In this document: positions 1-9,310 of the stretch, piece by piece
Position numbering within the stretch: the stretch's first letter is position 1
Layout: every line of letters starts with the position of its first letter
NCBI RefSeq assembly: GCF_018860805.1
Contig: NZ_JAHKQR010000003.1
Location: forward strand, 1-64,000
Reading direction: 5' to 3'
Length of the DNA: 64,000 nt
Origin: Aestuariibacter sp. A3R04
Lineage (GTDB): Bacteria; Pseudomonadota; Gammaproteobacteria; Enterobacterales; Alteromonadaceae
Translations under genes and position numbers: made by a program
The notes under the pieces: model-generated
The model's input: only the letters and a program-made list of their open reading frames with translations
Databases searched by the model: none
What the model was told of the DNA's origin: nothing

Positions 1-269
1 CTTCACCCCCATGTGAGAGTCGTTCTCGTCACGAAGTGAATCGTCACCGGCGCATTGCGAAGCGATGGCAAATACACGAAAAAGCCCACTTGAAGTTTGC
101 TTGCGTTTTAAACGTAAAATATTCCGTTTGTTTACTGTTTTTCTAACTGACAGATATCTTAATTATTGTATTCAATTCAATTGTTTAGATGGGAAGGTTT
201 GCAGAAGGTAAGGCGGTCGAAAAATACCTACTATGTCCGTGGAATTTAAATTTACGTGGACGCCGATTT

Positions 270-1208
270 ATGAAAAAAGATCTTTCTTTGTTTGAAATGC
301 CGGTATACCCGCATGCTTCACTTGCCCGCATGATTAATTTTATCAATGAAGCCGTACTGGTTTTTTCGCCCGCAGGGCATATTGAAATGATAAATGTGTT
401 GGCCTCAACTCTTCTGGGAGGCAGTCGAGTAGAGTTGTTGGGAGATGATATTGCGGAGTTTTTCTATCACGCAAATGATTCTCTAAAACAACAACTCGTT
501 GCTCACGCCACTAGCGATAAAGAAAGCGCTACTGCCATCAGTGTTCAGCCAAGAGAAGTGGCATTGCGTCGCAAAGACGGTGGCAAGGTTCTTGTGGATT
601 TGTCTATCTCGCCAATTGAAGTACAGGAAGGCCCGGAAGATATTTTGTATTTTTGTGTATTACACGATCTGACTATACACAAAGCTGAGCACAACGAGTT
701 ACATCGAAAAGCCACAACCGACCAGTTGACTGGGTTGGCGAATCGTCATTATTTTACCGAGGAACTCCAGCGTTTATGGCAACTGTCAATCAGAGAGTCA
801 GTGCCTCTGAGTTTGGTTTTGATTGATGTAGACCACTTTAAGCATGTAAACGACACGTTTGGACATGTTGCCGGTGATAAATGCCTAAAACGGATCGGAG
901 AGACGATACAGTTGAGTTTGCCACATCGCGATGCCATTGCTGCGCGGTACGGTGGTGAAGAATTTGCCTTAATACTTCCTCACTGTAACACTCATACAGC
1001 TCATTTACTGGCCATGCGTATCCAGCGACATATTGCTCAGCTTCGGTTCCAGGAGCTAACATTACAAATAGAGCCGCTTATCACAGTCAGTGCAGGTGTT
1101 GTGACCCAGAAAGGCAATGTATACAAATCAGCAAGCAGTCTGATAGAAGCTGCTGATTCGTTATTGTACAAGGCAAAGGAAGCTGGCCGAAATCAGATTT
1201 GCTTATAG
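270..1208 (+). CDS. PAS-GGDEF diguanylate cyclase
   Basis: Predicted cytoplasmic diguanylate cyclase making c-di-GMP from two GTP. Residues about 15-130 form a PAS-type sensor region, and the C-terminal half is a GGDEF domain with an intact GGEEF signature at about residues 228-232. The inhibitory RxxD site five residues before GGEEF is absent (the stretch reads HRDAIAARY), so product inhibition may be weak. An in-frame ATG at 189 would add 27 residues with no visible ribosome site. I prefer the ATG at 270, preceded by GTGGA, because the PAS domain begins soon after it. No membrane segment is visible. The gene is convergent with the small DP-EP-like gene, leaving only 10 bases between the two stops. 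The ligand of the PAS domain is unknown. Confidence 0.9.
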   Translation: MKKDLSLFEMPVYPHASLARMINFINEAVLVFSPAGHIEMINVLASTLLGGSRVELLGDDIAEFFYHANDSLKQQLVAHATSDKESATAISVQPREVALRRKDGGKVLVDLSISPIEVQEGPEDILYFCVLHDLTIHKAEHNELHRKATTDQLTGLANRHYFTEELQRLWQLSIRESVPLSLVLIDVDHFKHVNDTFGHVAGDKCLKRIGETIQLSLPHRDAIAARYGGEEFALILPHCNTHTAHLLAMRIQRHIAQLRFQELTLQIEPLITVSAGVVTQKGNVYKSASSLIEAADSLLYKAKEAGRNQICL

Positions 1209-1218
1209 TCGCCTAGGG

Positions 1219-1584
1219 TTAGTTCTGACCGGGTCGGTTTTTTATCTGAGGATCAGGACTTACCATTTTAGCAGCTGTTCTTACGGTGACGAGTTGTACG
1301 CAAATGGTTTCTGCATCGCCGTCGCTGTCTATAATCGTCAGTGTTTGTCCGTTCTTAGCGATGGATACTTGTAAATTGTGGGCAGGATCACCGTTAACAA
1401 TAGGTGCTATAAAACTGAGATCACTACTGTCACTGTTCAACGTGTATGTAATTACGGTATTTGGTGAGGTTACTTTCGTCGGTTTGGTGACAATCTTTCC
1501 TTGGCTGTCGAATATGGTGTAGGTTGCTGGATTCGTCGTAGTATCTACTGATACGGTAAATGGAATGCTTGTGCTGGTTGTCAT
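1219..1584 (-). CDS. Small DP-EP-like protein coupled to the nSTAND regulator
   Basis: A 121-residue protein without signal peptide or membrane segment. It is rich in Thr, Ser and Val with alternating beta-type patterning, and contains SPDPQIKNRP close to the C-terminus. The length, the TYTIFDSQGK-like start and the SPDP tail resemble the uncharacterised DP-EP family (formerly a DUF); I recognise this from memory only. The start codon overlaps the stop of the upstream regulator as ATGA (1581-1584), so translation is probably coupled and the two proteins are likely partners. The function is unknown. It could be a ligand or effector of the NTPase, or a small beta-sandwich binding protein. Confidence 0.75.
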   Translation of the reverse strand: MTTSTSIPFTVSVDTTTNPATYTIFDSQGKIVTKPTKVTSPNTVITYTLNSDSSDLSFIAPIVNGDPAHNLQVSIAKNGQTLTIIDSDGDAETICVQLVTVRTAAKMVSPDPQIKNRPGQN

Positions 1585-4500
1585 GGTGTTACTCCCTGGT
1601 CGATAAAGTCCGGCATTGCCGGTGCAAGTAGAGAGTAAGAATCTAACTGATCAGAAGTTGTTGTAACGTCTTCGGTTTTATTCGTGCAAGTCTCAGCAAA
1701 TACCTTAGCGATGTATGCGGTCGGGATTTTACTTCGCGATAGCGTGTACTTACTAATGTGTATCAGCTTTTCACAATAGTTTCGCTGTACTTCGTATTGT
1801 TGGTGATGAACAGCCTGGCGAACGGCGCTCATGATGAAACGCATAGCGTCATCTGCATTGTAGATATCGTCGTAATTTTGTGTGTCAGCCAATGAAAGCC
1901 TATCACCCAATTCATCAATAATTTCATCTCTCCACTGCCACAATTGTAAATTGTGGAACACCTCTGTTGCTTGAAGTAATATGGCATTCTCCGCTGAATC
2001 TTGTGGTAGCTCTGTATATAACTCCCTTGCCCGCTTGCGGAGTTGTGCAATTTCAGTGGGGATTAACTGTTCAGAAGCGACGCGCAACTTGAACATCGCC
2101 ACATAGCGTTTATCTGCGAGCCAATTGCTGTTGGATGGATCTTGGGCTAGCATCTTTCGCAATGCCTCGTCGGCCTCTTCAAGTTTTTCTAGCACTGTGC
2201 GCCGTTTCGCCGTGAAATACAATAACTCCGCAGACTGCGTCTTTATATATGCCAATGTTTCCAGAGCGTTTGCGTTATCTGGTGTTTCTGCAAGTGCCGT
2301 GGCCACCAACGCTTCCGCCTCTTGGTAATTGTTTAATGCTTCCTGATAATTTCCAATGTGAATGAGGGATGATGCTATCCAGGACCGAGTATCAGCTATG
2401 TCAATCAACGGCGGCGGTGTATTGGTTTGAGAAAGGGCAAGTCGCAATTCCAGCGCTTTTTGGAAATGTTCAAGTGCTCTTTGGTATTCTCCTTGCTTTA
2501 GCTCGATTGAGCCGAGTGAATTGTAGGCGTAAGTAATTTCATACTGAGCGTCTATGCTGTTGGGGTTGAGGGCGAGGGAAGTTTGACTGGTAGACAGATA
2601 TTCTTGCATATGGGTTTTAGCGTCATCCAAGTCGTCTTTTTTATAACTTAAGTGGCCAAGCCAAAAAGCGTTCACCCCTTTTGCGGCGAGTAAGTCGGTG
2701 TGTGCAGGAAACTCTGCCAGTAACGCGTTTAAACGCTTTCCAGCCTCCTGATAAAGGCGCTCCGCTTTGTCGGCGTCGTCCCTGTAGTAACTAACTTCTG
2801 CTGAAGCTTGTAAGGACAGCGCGTGTTGTAATCTCAGGTTGAAGCTCGGTAGTGGTGGCGATGGGAGGAATAGAGATTGCTCTCGTACTCGGATGGACTG
2901 CTCGACATAGCTCAGTGCTTTCTCGCTGATCCCTTCGAGCAAATCCATGCGTTTGACGTTGCGAAGGGTATCGGCAAAGTCTCCAATCATAAAACCCATC
3001 AAATTTTCCGCTTCAAGTCTTTTCTGTTCTGCTAATGACTGGGCTTGCATGCTGCTTAGCATAGAAAGGAAAGATACAACGCTTAAAGCCGCCAAGGCAA
3101 TAAGGGTAGAGCGGCGGAACCATTTTTTTCTATAAGCTTGTTTTTCAGACGCGCGCACAAGGGCTAGTTCATCACTATCCAGAGGAATCAATCTCTGCGC
3201 TGCGAGTAATCTTGCTTCATCAAGTGGTTTTCCCGGAGAAAGGAGGAAGGCACGACTGTGATTGTCGGCAATCCATTGCATAGCTTGGTGGTAGACACGG
3301 GCTTTTATAGCAAGTGCCTGCTGATGTTCTGCCACCCAGGTCGTAACCCGGGTCCACCGACGCAACAGGGCTTCGTGGGCAACATTGAAGCATGCCTTTC
3401 CCTGATGGAGGTGCGACACAAAAAGACGGGCGTCTACCATGACTTCTACAAAAGTCTTCTCCTCCTGTGTCGTTAACTTTTGCCACTGAACCGATGTACT
3501 TGTGAGTTGCTCTCCTCCCTGTCCTACGCGAATGATATGAGACATTATTGATGAGAAAGCCGCTTGAACTGCTCTGGATTGGGCGGTAAAGAGGGCTTCG
3601 GCTCGCACACCTACGGCGCCCTCCACGCCGCCAAGGGCGTCATAGGTAGCGTATTGTAAGGTGTCAGCAGTTCTTTGCAGGTAAAGTTGCTGAAGCGTAT
3701 ACTGCAGCAAAGGCAGACCGTCTGCGTGATTTACAGCATCAATGGAAAGTTGCTCATCCAGGCTGACACCTGTTTCGGGATGTATTTCCCAGGTTAACCC
3801 AGCTGCTAAGGCAGGAAGGCGAATCATTTGACCAATTTCTACGCCTGTAGGTGCCTGTAAATCGAAATGAGAACCGGTGTTTTTGTGTTGCATCAGGGCA
3901 TCAAATGCTGAAATGTCGGGATAAAAGTCGTTACGGCATATCAGGTAGATGAGAAAGTTGTCTCCAGCGGCAAGACAATTCAGGCACTGAAAATACTGGT
4001 TTTTGGTGGCAGCGGGAATTGTTTTATCTGCGAATATCGCTTCCAGTTTATCAACAACCAACAGGCAGGCTGGGAGAAGAGCAGTGCCGGACACTTCTCG
4101 TTTTATCTGTTGCTCATAAAGTTGCCTAACTTGTTCCGGCTCGTTTTCGAGTTGTCCTGCAAGTTGCTCACTGCTATATCCAGAAAAAATAGGCTGGTCG
4201 TCGATTTCAAGATCCATCAGTACGCATGCCAGTTCCAGAAATATATTGCCCGACACGATATCTGCGGCATCCAGTCGGGCATCAGATAACACACGAATAC
4301 CCGCACACCCTTTAGGATGCTTTAAACGTGGTAGTAAGCCCGCGTACACCAAAGAACTTTTACCACTGCCACTGGGGCCAAGGATAAGAGTGAGCATCTG
4401 ACGTTGCTTACGTTGACGCTCTACACGTGATAGCAACTGATTGACGGCACTTGAGCGGCCAAAAAATACCTCTGCCTGTGCTTCGGTAAAGGCTTGTAAA

Positions 4501-4868
4501 CCAGGGAAAGGCGATTTGCCGTGCCACACCGTTTTTGCTGCCCGATCTTTCTCCTGTGGCGGAAACGTTACCTCAGCAACAATGCGATAGCCGCGTTTTC
4601 GCACGGTTTGAATATATTGAGGAGCATTGGCTTTATCATTTAGTGCACGGCGCAACTGGGTGATAACCTTGTGCAAGGGGTTATCACCAATGTCTGTTTC
4701 AGGCCAACATTGTTCAATAACACGGTCAGTGCTGATCACTTCAGAGCTATGCTGGCAGAGCAGCAACAAAACATCCATGGCTTTGGGCTCAACAGTACGT
4801 TTGATCCTGCCTTTAATTAACGTGTTGTCGGCGGGTGAAACCTGCCATTCACCTAATTGAAACTGCAT
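1581..4868 (-). CDS. Winged-helix / nSTAND-type NTPase / TPR transmembrane regulator
   Basis: A 1,095-residue multidomain protein. Residues about 1-100 are an OmpR/CadC-type winged-helix DNA-binding domain (PKAMDVLLLL, LRRALND, VRKRGYRIV). Next comes SPFPGLQAF...VFFGR, the usual entry to nSTAND1 NTPases, then a P-loop GPSGSGKSS near residue 168 and a Walker B-like LLVVDKLEAIF. A single hydrophobic segment lies near residue 595, and the C-terminal third holds TPR-like repeats (for example YQRALEHFQKALEL). This is CadC-like topology with a STAND switch inserted: a cytoplasmic DNA-binding and NTPase part, with the TPR part probably beyond the membrane. An upstream ATG at 4904 adds 12 residues; I chose 4868 because it sits next to the winged helix. 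Targets are unknown; the coupled DP-EP-like gene is the obvious partner. Confidence 0.88.
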   Translation of the reverse strand: MQFQLGEWQVSPADNTLIKGRIKRTVEPKAMDVLLLLCQHSSEVISTDRVIEQCWPETDIGDNPLHKVITQLRRALNDKANAPQYIQTVRKRGYRIVAEVTFPPQEKDRAAKTVWHGKSPFPGLQAFTEAQAEVFFGRSSAVNQLLSRVERQRKQRQMLTLILGPSGSGKSSLVYAGLLPRLKHPKGCAGIRVLSDARLDAADIVSGNIFLELACVLMDLEIDDQPIFSGYSSEQLAGQLENEPEQVRQLYEQQIKREVSGTALLPACLLVVDKLEAIFADKTIPAATKNQYFQCLNCLAAGDNFLIYLICRNDFYPDISAFDALMQHKNTGSHFDLQAPTGVEIGQMIRLPALAAGLTWEIHPETGVSLDEQLSIDAVNHADGLPLLQYTLQQLYLQRTADTLQYATYDALGGVEGAVGVRAEALFTAQSRAVQAAFSSIMSHIIRVGQGGEQLTSTSVQWQKLTTQEEKTFVEVMVDARLFVSHLHQGKACFNVAHEALLRRWTRVTTWVAEHQQALAIKARVYHQAMQWIADNHSRAFLLSPGKPLDEARLLAAQRLIPLDSDELALVRASEKQAYRKKWFRRSTLIALAALSVVSFLSMLSSMQAQSLAEQKRLEAENLMGFMIGDFADTLRNVKRMDLLEGISEKALSYVEQSIRVREQSLFLPSPPLPSFNLRLQHALSLQASAEVSYYRDDADKAERLYQEAGKRLNALLAEFPAHTDLLAAKGVNAFWLGHLSYKKDDLDDAKTHMQEYLSTSQTSLALNPNSIDAQYEITYAYNSLGSIELKQGEYQRALEHFQKALELRLALSQTNTPPPLIDIADTRSWIASSLIHIGNYQEALNNYQEAEALVATALAETPDNANALETLAYIKTQSAELLYFTAKRRTVLEKLEEADEALRKMLAQDPSNSNWLADKRYVAMFKLRVASEQLIPTEIAQLRKRARELYTELPQDSAENAILLQATEVFHNLQLWQWRDEIIDELGDRLSLADTQNYDDIYNADDAMRFIMSAVRQAVHHQQYEVQRNYCEKLIHISKYTLSRSKIPTAYIAKVFAETCTNKTEDVTTTSDQLDSYSLLAPAMPDFIDQGVTP

Positions 4869-5002
4869 GATAATGTATTGGAGATGCCGTGTTGCCCGAA
4901 GCATGCTGATTGTGGTGGTTAAATATCATCATCAGCGATAATTCATCACAATGCCAGTACTTTTTGATCGTTATCGTGGGGCGCTTTGCTCCCCATTGGC
5001 TT

Positions 5003-7384
5003 TCAACTATTGTCAAAGAGTCCCATCTGATGGTTGTTGATATCTTCGAACTGTTGGCCTGTTAAAGGCAGAATACTTTCAGCAATGGGGCGTATTTGCT
5101 TTTCAACATAGTGTTCGTAGTCTATTGGCGATGTTACGTATTCTGTTACCTGGGGGCCACTTAGCGTCATGATATAGCGCACTGTGGTGCGGTGCTGATA
5201 GCGAAGTGGTTTTGCCTGGTCCGCGTTGCGAGCATCTGCTTGTCGCGCTGCCTTTACATGAGGTGGTTGGGTGCGGTCATAGTCAGCTAGCGGCTTTCGC
5301 AAACGCTTAGCGTATACCAGACGATCATCTAACTTGCCTTCGCGAAGCGCGCTTAGTGTACTTTTAATATAGTCATCTACCGGCCGGTTCGCAAAAACCT
5401 GCCGAAAAAGATGTGCCTGAAACTGCCTCGCCAGAGGTGTCCAATCAGACCGTACACTTTCAAGTCCTTTGAAAATGAGCTCGCTTTTCCCGTCATTCTC
5501 CACCAGACCGGCGTAACGTTTTTTGCTGCCTTCTTCCGACCCCCGGATAGTGGGCATAAAAAAGCGGGAAAAATGGGTCTCAAATTCAATTTCGAGGTGG
5601 CATTCAAGGTTGTAATTATTCGCCAATTCTTGCTGCCATTTTCGGTTTACCAATTCCTGCAATTGCTCGCCTGTTTGCTTTGCTGTAGAGGTGCTGCATG
5701 TTTTTTCGATATGGACAAAAATCGAATCGGTATCACCATAGATAACCTCATAGCCTTCAGCTCTTATCCAATTGGCCGTAGTTTGCATGATATCGTGCCC
5801 GCGCATGGTAATGGAACTCGCGAGGCGAGGATCGTAAAACGGACAGCCTCCGCTACCTAGGACCCCATAGAACGAGTTCATGATAATTTTTATTGCCTGC
5901 GAGCGGGCGCTGTCGCCTTCTCTTTTAGCTTCATCGCGCTGATACCACAAATTCGCGATAATATCGGGGAGAAAGTGAAACTGGCGAGAAAAGCGAGCGC
6001 CTTTGTAACCTTCCACAGTGTTAGTACTGTCTCGCAGACCTTCAGCAAGGCCCAGTGGGTCAATGAGAAAGGTTCGAATAATGGACGGGTACAGGCTTTT
6101 AAAGTCCAGCACCAGTACGTTGTCGTAGAGGCCAGGACGCGAGGGCATAACATAACCTCCGGGGCTGGCCAAGCCACCGTTGTCAGGTCTCACCCCACAG
6201 ACATATCCCGCGCGATGAAGTTTGGGCAAGTAAACGTTGATAAAAGCGGCTACAGAACCACCAGGGCGACCCGGATCCAAACCTGTCAATGTGCCACGTA
6301 ATACTAAAAAATCAATCATGCGGGTTTTCTGGGCAATGCGATTGACGAGAACACAATCTTGGTAGTTGTATTGGCAAAGAGTGAGTGGATCCCGGTGGTA
6401 AAGCGCTTTAATCTCGCCTAGCTGATCGTCACTGCTAATGAGTTTCCCTGTACCTAAAAGTACATTGGCCACGTGATCTAACGAGAATCGCTCGAACGTA
6501 TACGTCATGGTTTTCAATGCTTCTATACCGTCGATAATACAGCGCCCGGGTATGTCAATCGTCACCTGGGCACTATCACTCCATGCTTTTACATTAAGCA
6601 AGGCACCGTGACGCCCAAGCTTCAACTGCATATTATGCCTGGCAGCAATTCTGCTCAGTACAGCAAAGTCAAACTGTTTAATATTCCAGCCGAGTATCAC
6701 GTCTGGGTCAGTCGCGTTGATAAGCGTTTCAAATGCAGCCAGGGTCGCTTTTTCACTGTCAAAACAATAACATTGGAATGTGTCTGTTGACGTGGTAGGG
6801 CACTGAGTATTCTCAATATTCAACAGTACTTGCTGACAGGTGTCGCCGACCACAGCGATAGAATACAGGTTTTCGTTTTCATCACATTCGATGTCCACGG
6901 ACACTGAGCGCAAGCTGGGTTTGAACTGTGTGCCTTTTACTCTAGCATTGATTACACCCTGTGGCGTTCGCTGGCCAGTGTACGCTACGGTACCGTACGC
7001 AAAGCGTTCCATTAGGAAGCGATCGACAGATTTTATATCTGCTTCGTGTAGTACCAGTGCGTTGGCCGAAGCCAGGCGACGAAGTGCTGATTGTACTCGC
7101 TCGTTGGCGCTTCGGAGTAAGACAGTGGTGTGTTGATCAAGCGTTTTTAGCGTGGTTTCTTCAGTTTTTACCGCCAGGTTGTGAGCCTGTATAAGGTGCA
7201 ATGCCTTGTCGTAATCCACAGTTTTAACAAAACACACATTCGACTGTGGCGGCGTCAGCAAACGAACGGCTCCGCTGTCTGTGGCCAACCATAATTCTAT
7301 AAGGTCCTTATTGCCTTGCGAGATTATCCGCCGGGATAATATCAACCCTTTTCCTGAGGTCTGAGAAGAAGGGGAAGGAGGCAT
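5003..7384 (-). CDS. polB: DNA polymerase II (family B)
   Basis: A 793-residue family B DNA polymerase, close to the length of E. coli Pol II, which acts in lesion bypass and replication restart. The 3'-5' exonuclease motifs are visible: Exo I VDIEC near residue 165, Exo II GWNIKQFDF, and Exo III YNYQDC. The polymerase motifs are also present: A DFKSLYPS near residue 426, B KIIMNSFYG, and C YGDTDS near residue 548. All catalytic acidic residues are intact, so both activities are expected. The ATG lies only 5 bases after the stop of the TPR-GGDEF gene, so it is probably the last gene of a chemosensory/c-di-GMP transcript. That leaves no room for its own promoter or a LexA operator directly in front. 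Confidence 0.96.
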   Translation of the reverse strand: MPPSPSSQTSGKGLILSRRIISQGNKDLIELWLATDSGAVRLLTPPQSNVCFVKTVDYDKALHLIQAHNLAVKTEETTLKTLDQHTTVLLRSANERVQSALRRLASANALVLHEADIKSVDRFLMERFAYGTVAYTGQRTPQGVINARVKGTQFKPSLRSVSVDIECDENENLYSIAVVGDTCQQVLLNIENTQCPTTSTDTFQCYCFDSEKATLAAFETLINATDPDVILGWNIKQFDFAVLSRIAARHNMQLKLGRHGALLNVKAWSDSAQVTIDIPGRCIIDGIEALKTMTYTFERFSLDHVANVLLGTGKLISSDDQLGEIKALYHRDPLTLCQYNYQDCVLVNRIAQKTRMIDFLVLRGTLTGLDPGRPGGSVAAFINVYLPKLHRAGYVCGVRPDNGGLASPGGYVMPSRPGLYDNVLVLDFKSLYPSIIRTFLIDPLGLAEGLRDSTNTVEGYKGARFSRQFHFLPDIIANLWYQRDEAKREGDSARSQAIKIIMNSFYGVLGSGGCPFYDPRLASSITMRGHDIMQTTANWIRAEGYEVIYGDTDSIFVHIEKTCSTSTAKQTGEQLQELVNRKWQQELANNYNLECHLEIEFETHFSRFFMPTIRGSEEGSKKRYAGLVENDGKSELIFKGLESVRSDWTPLARQFQAHLFRQVFANRPVDDYIKSTLSALREGKLDDRLVYAKRLRKPLADYDRTQPPHVKAARQADARNADQAKPLRYQHRTTVRYIMTLSGPQVTEYVTSPIDYEHYVEKQIRPIAESILPLTGQQFEDINNHQMGLFDNS

Positions 7385-7389
7385 GCTTG

Positions 7390-9261
7390 CTATTCCTGTG
7401 ATGACTGAGCCACGATAATTCTGTCTCTGCCTGCCTTTTTTGCCTCGTAAAGGGCATGGTCGGCTGAAGCGATGACCTGCTTAAGGCCGCTGTAGTTCTC
7501 GCATTCCACGAGTCCGGCAGAAAGGGTGACTACGAGTTTCTCTACTGCCAATGTATGCGGAATCGCACTGACTTCTTTGGCAAATCTCTCTAGCATTGTT
7601 GTTGCGGTATTCGCTGATGTGTGAGGAAAAACAAAGAGAAATTCTTCACCGCCGATCCGCCCTAATACATCTGTTTTACGAAAATGTGTCTGTGCCAGCT
7701 TGCCGAATTCGCGTAGTACGTCGTCGCCTGTTTGGTGTCCAAACGTGTCATTGACGTGTTTAAAGTGATCCAAATCAATGATTGCCACAGTTAATGGCGC
7801 ATTGTGCCGCTGGGCCAGTTGAAACTGCTGCTCGGCATCTTCCATTGTTTTTCTTCGCGTTAGCAGCCTCGTTAGCCCGTCGCTGTTCGCCAGCTTTTCC
7901 AGGTGCCTCTGGTGTCGCTTACTGTTTATGTACAGCCAGGCTAGTAATGCTGAAATTAAACAGAGTAGCAGTACCACAATGATGGTGTACTGACGCACTT
8001 TCTGTTCGTTTTCCAACAAGTTTTGTTGGCGCAAATTTTGTTCCTGAAGCAGTGCGTTTTGCACCTTTTGCTGCTGGACTTCAAAGCGGGTTTGCAGTTC
8101 GAGAATACGCTGGTCATTAACCTGTTCCAGCCATAATCTACGCTCGTTTTGACTCTCTAGTTGTGAGGCATAAGCAGCTTCAAAATCACCGAGTTTTGCT
8201 TGTGCGCGGGAGCGGGTATCCGCTATCGCAATTTTTTGCTGTAAAAAGGATTCGCCAGACGCGAGATTGGCCGCTTCTGAGAGAAGAGGTAAAGCGTTCT
8301 CTGCCTGCTCATTTTGAATAAACACATTGGCCTGTTCAACCAGTACTTTAATTTGCATAAAGGGATTACCGGCCTGAGAAAACAGGCTCAGAGCGTCATC
8401 GAGAAACGGCACTGCCTCAGCGGACATGCCTTTTTCAATGAGTACTGAAGCGATGGCTTCATAACTGAATGCAGCGCCTTGCAGGTCGCGAATGTTCAAC
8501 GCAATGTCGGCGGATTCCAATAAGTAGCGCAGGCCCTTATCACTGTTGCCGAGTCCAATAGTATTTTTGCCAAGACCAAAGAGTGTGTTGGCGAGTTCGA
8601 GCTGGATCTCATGTTCTCGGTAATATGCCTCTGCTTGTTCGTACAACTGAATGGCGCGTATTGATTCCTGGCGGTATTCATAAACCAGTGCAAGCATGCT
8701 GGCGAAATCCGCTTCATGCCACGCTTTGGGTTTTTCCGACGGGCGCTGATAGCCTTCCTGGAAAAGTGTTTGCGCCTCGGTAAACTGGCTTAGCGTGATA
8801 TGCAAATAGCCATTGACACTAAGCGCGTAGTTGAGCAAAGCAGGATCGTTTTGCGCGCGAGCCCAATTGAGAGAGTGACGCGCGTCATCGATGACGGCTT
8901 GTGCCATTCCCAGACCGTCAAATGCTTCAGCACGGGCCAGTTGAAGATAGTGATACAAAGGCCTGTTGTCATCATGAAGGACGCTAAGGCCTTCACGTGC
9001 GGAAACCCTGGCTTTTTCATGTAAGGCCAGCGCGCCGAAAGCGCGGCTTTTGATGTAACTTGTTATGGCAATATGCTCGGCGTCAGCAAACTGTAGTTCA
9101 GACAGATCGTCAAGGACCTGTTGAGGATCATTGCGAACCTTGTCAATAAATGTGTTGTATAAAGCAGGCCAGTCAGCCCCGTTGGCATGAACACTGTACG
9201 CTAAGAACGAGAAAATTATCAGGTTAAGAACTGGACGTCGAACAAAAACAGCCGGTTGCAT
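7390..9261 (-). CDS. TPR-GGDEF diguanylate cyclase with exported sensor region
   Basis: The protein starts with a signal-like segment (LNLIIFSFLAYSVHANG), followed by about 370 residues of TPR-like helical repeats, a coiled-coil stretch, one membrane segment (IIVVLLLCLISALLAWLYI) and a C-terminal GGDEF domain. The active site is GGEEF near residue 537. An inhibitory I-site RKTD lies exactly five residues before it, so feedback-controlled c-di-GMP synthesis is expected. The TPR region would be periplasmic and sense an unknown protein or peptide. The reading frame extends to a TTG at 9297, but that start has no ribosome site, so the ATG at 9261 next to the signal peptide is chosen. The upstream histidine kinase ends about 50 bases away. 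Confidence 0.9.
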   Translation of the reverse strand: MQPAVFVRRPVLNLIIFSFLAYSVHANGADWPALYNTFIDKVRNDPQQVLDDLSELQFADAEHIAITSYIKSRAFGALALHEKARVSAREGLSVLHDDNRPLYHYLQLARAEAFDGLGMAQAVIDDARHSLNWARAQNDPALLNYALSVNGYLHITLSQFTEAQTLFQEGYQRPSEKPKAWHEADFASMLALVYEYRQESIRAIQLYEQAEAYYREHEIQLELANTLFGLGKNTIGLGNSDKGLRYLLESADIALNIRDLQGAAFSYEAIASVLIEKGMSAEAVPFLDDALSLFSQAGNPFMQIKVLVEQANVFIQNEQAENALPLLSEAANLASGESFLQQKIAIADTRSRAQAKLGDFEAAYASQLESQNERRLWLEQVNDQRILELQTRFEVQQQKVQNALLQEQNLRQQNLLENEQKVRQYTIIVVLLLCLISALLAWLYINSKRHQRHLEKLANSDGLTRLLTRRKTMEDAEQQFQLAQRHNAPLTVAIIDLDHFKHVNDTFGHQTGDDVLREFGKLAQTHFRKTDVLGRIGGEEFLFVFPHTSANTATTMLERFAKEVSAIPHTLAVEKLVVTLSAGLVECENYSGLKQVIASADHALYEAKKAGRDRIIVAQSSQE

Positions 9262-9310
9262 GGGTAATTGTGAAACCTTATTGGGCGTTAAGGTCAAACA
9301 TAATAACGGC

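Noticed and set aside
1..60. Possible 3' end of a 5S rRNA at the window start (CCCCATGTGAGAGT)
   Set aside because: The 14-base match stops abruptly; the expected AGG...CGCCAGGC end does not follow and upstream sequence is outside the window. Not enough to call an RNA gene.
1225..1250. Possible terminator with a T-run between the first two genes
   Set aside because: The stem around GACCGGGTCGG is only 3-4 bp long, too weak to support.
5411..5860. 149-residue open frame opposite polB
   Set aside because: It lies wholly inside the conserved polymerase gene, has no recognisable domain and no ribosome site; an antisense shadow.
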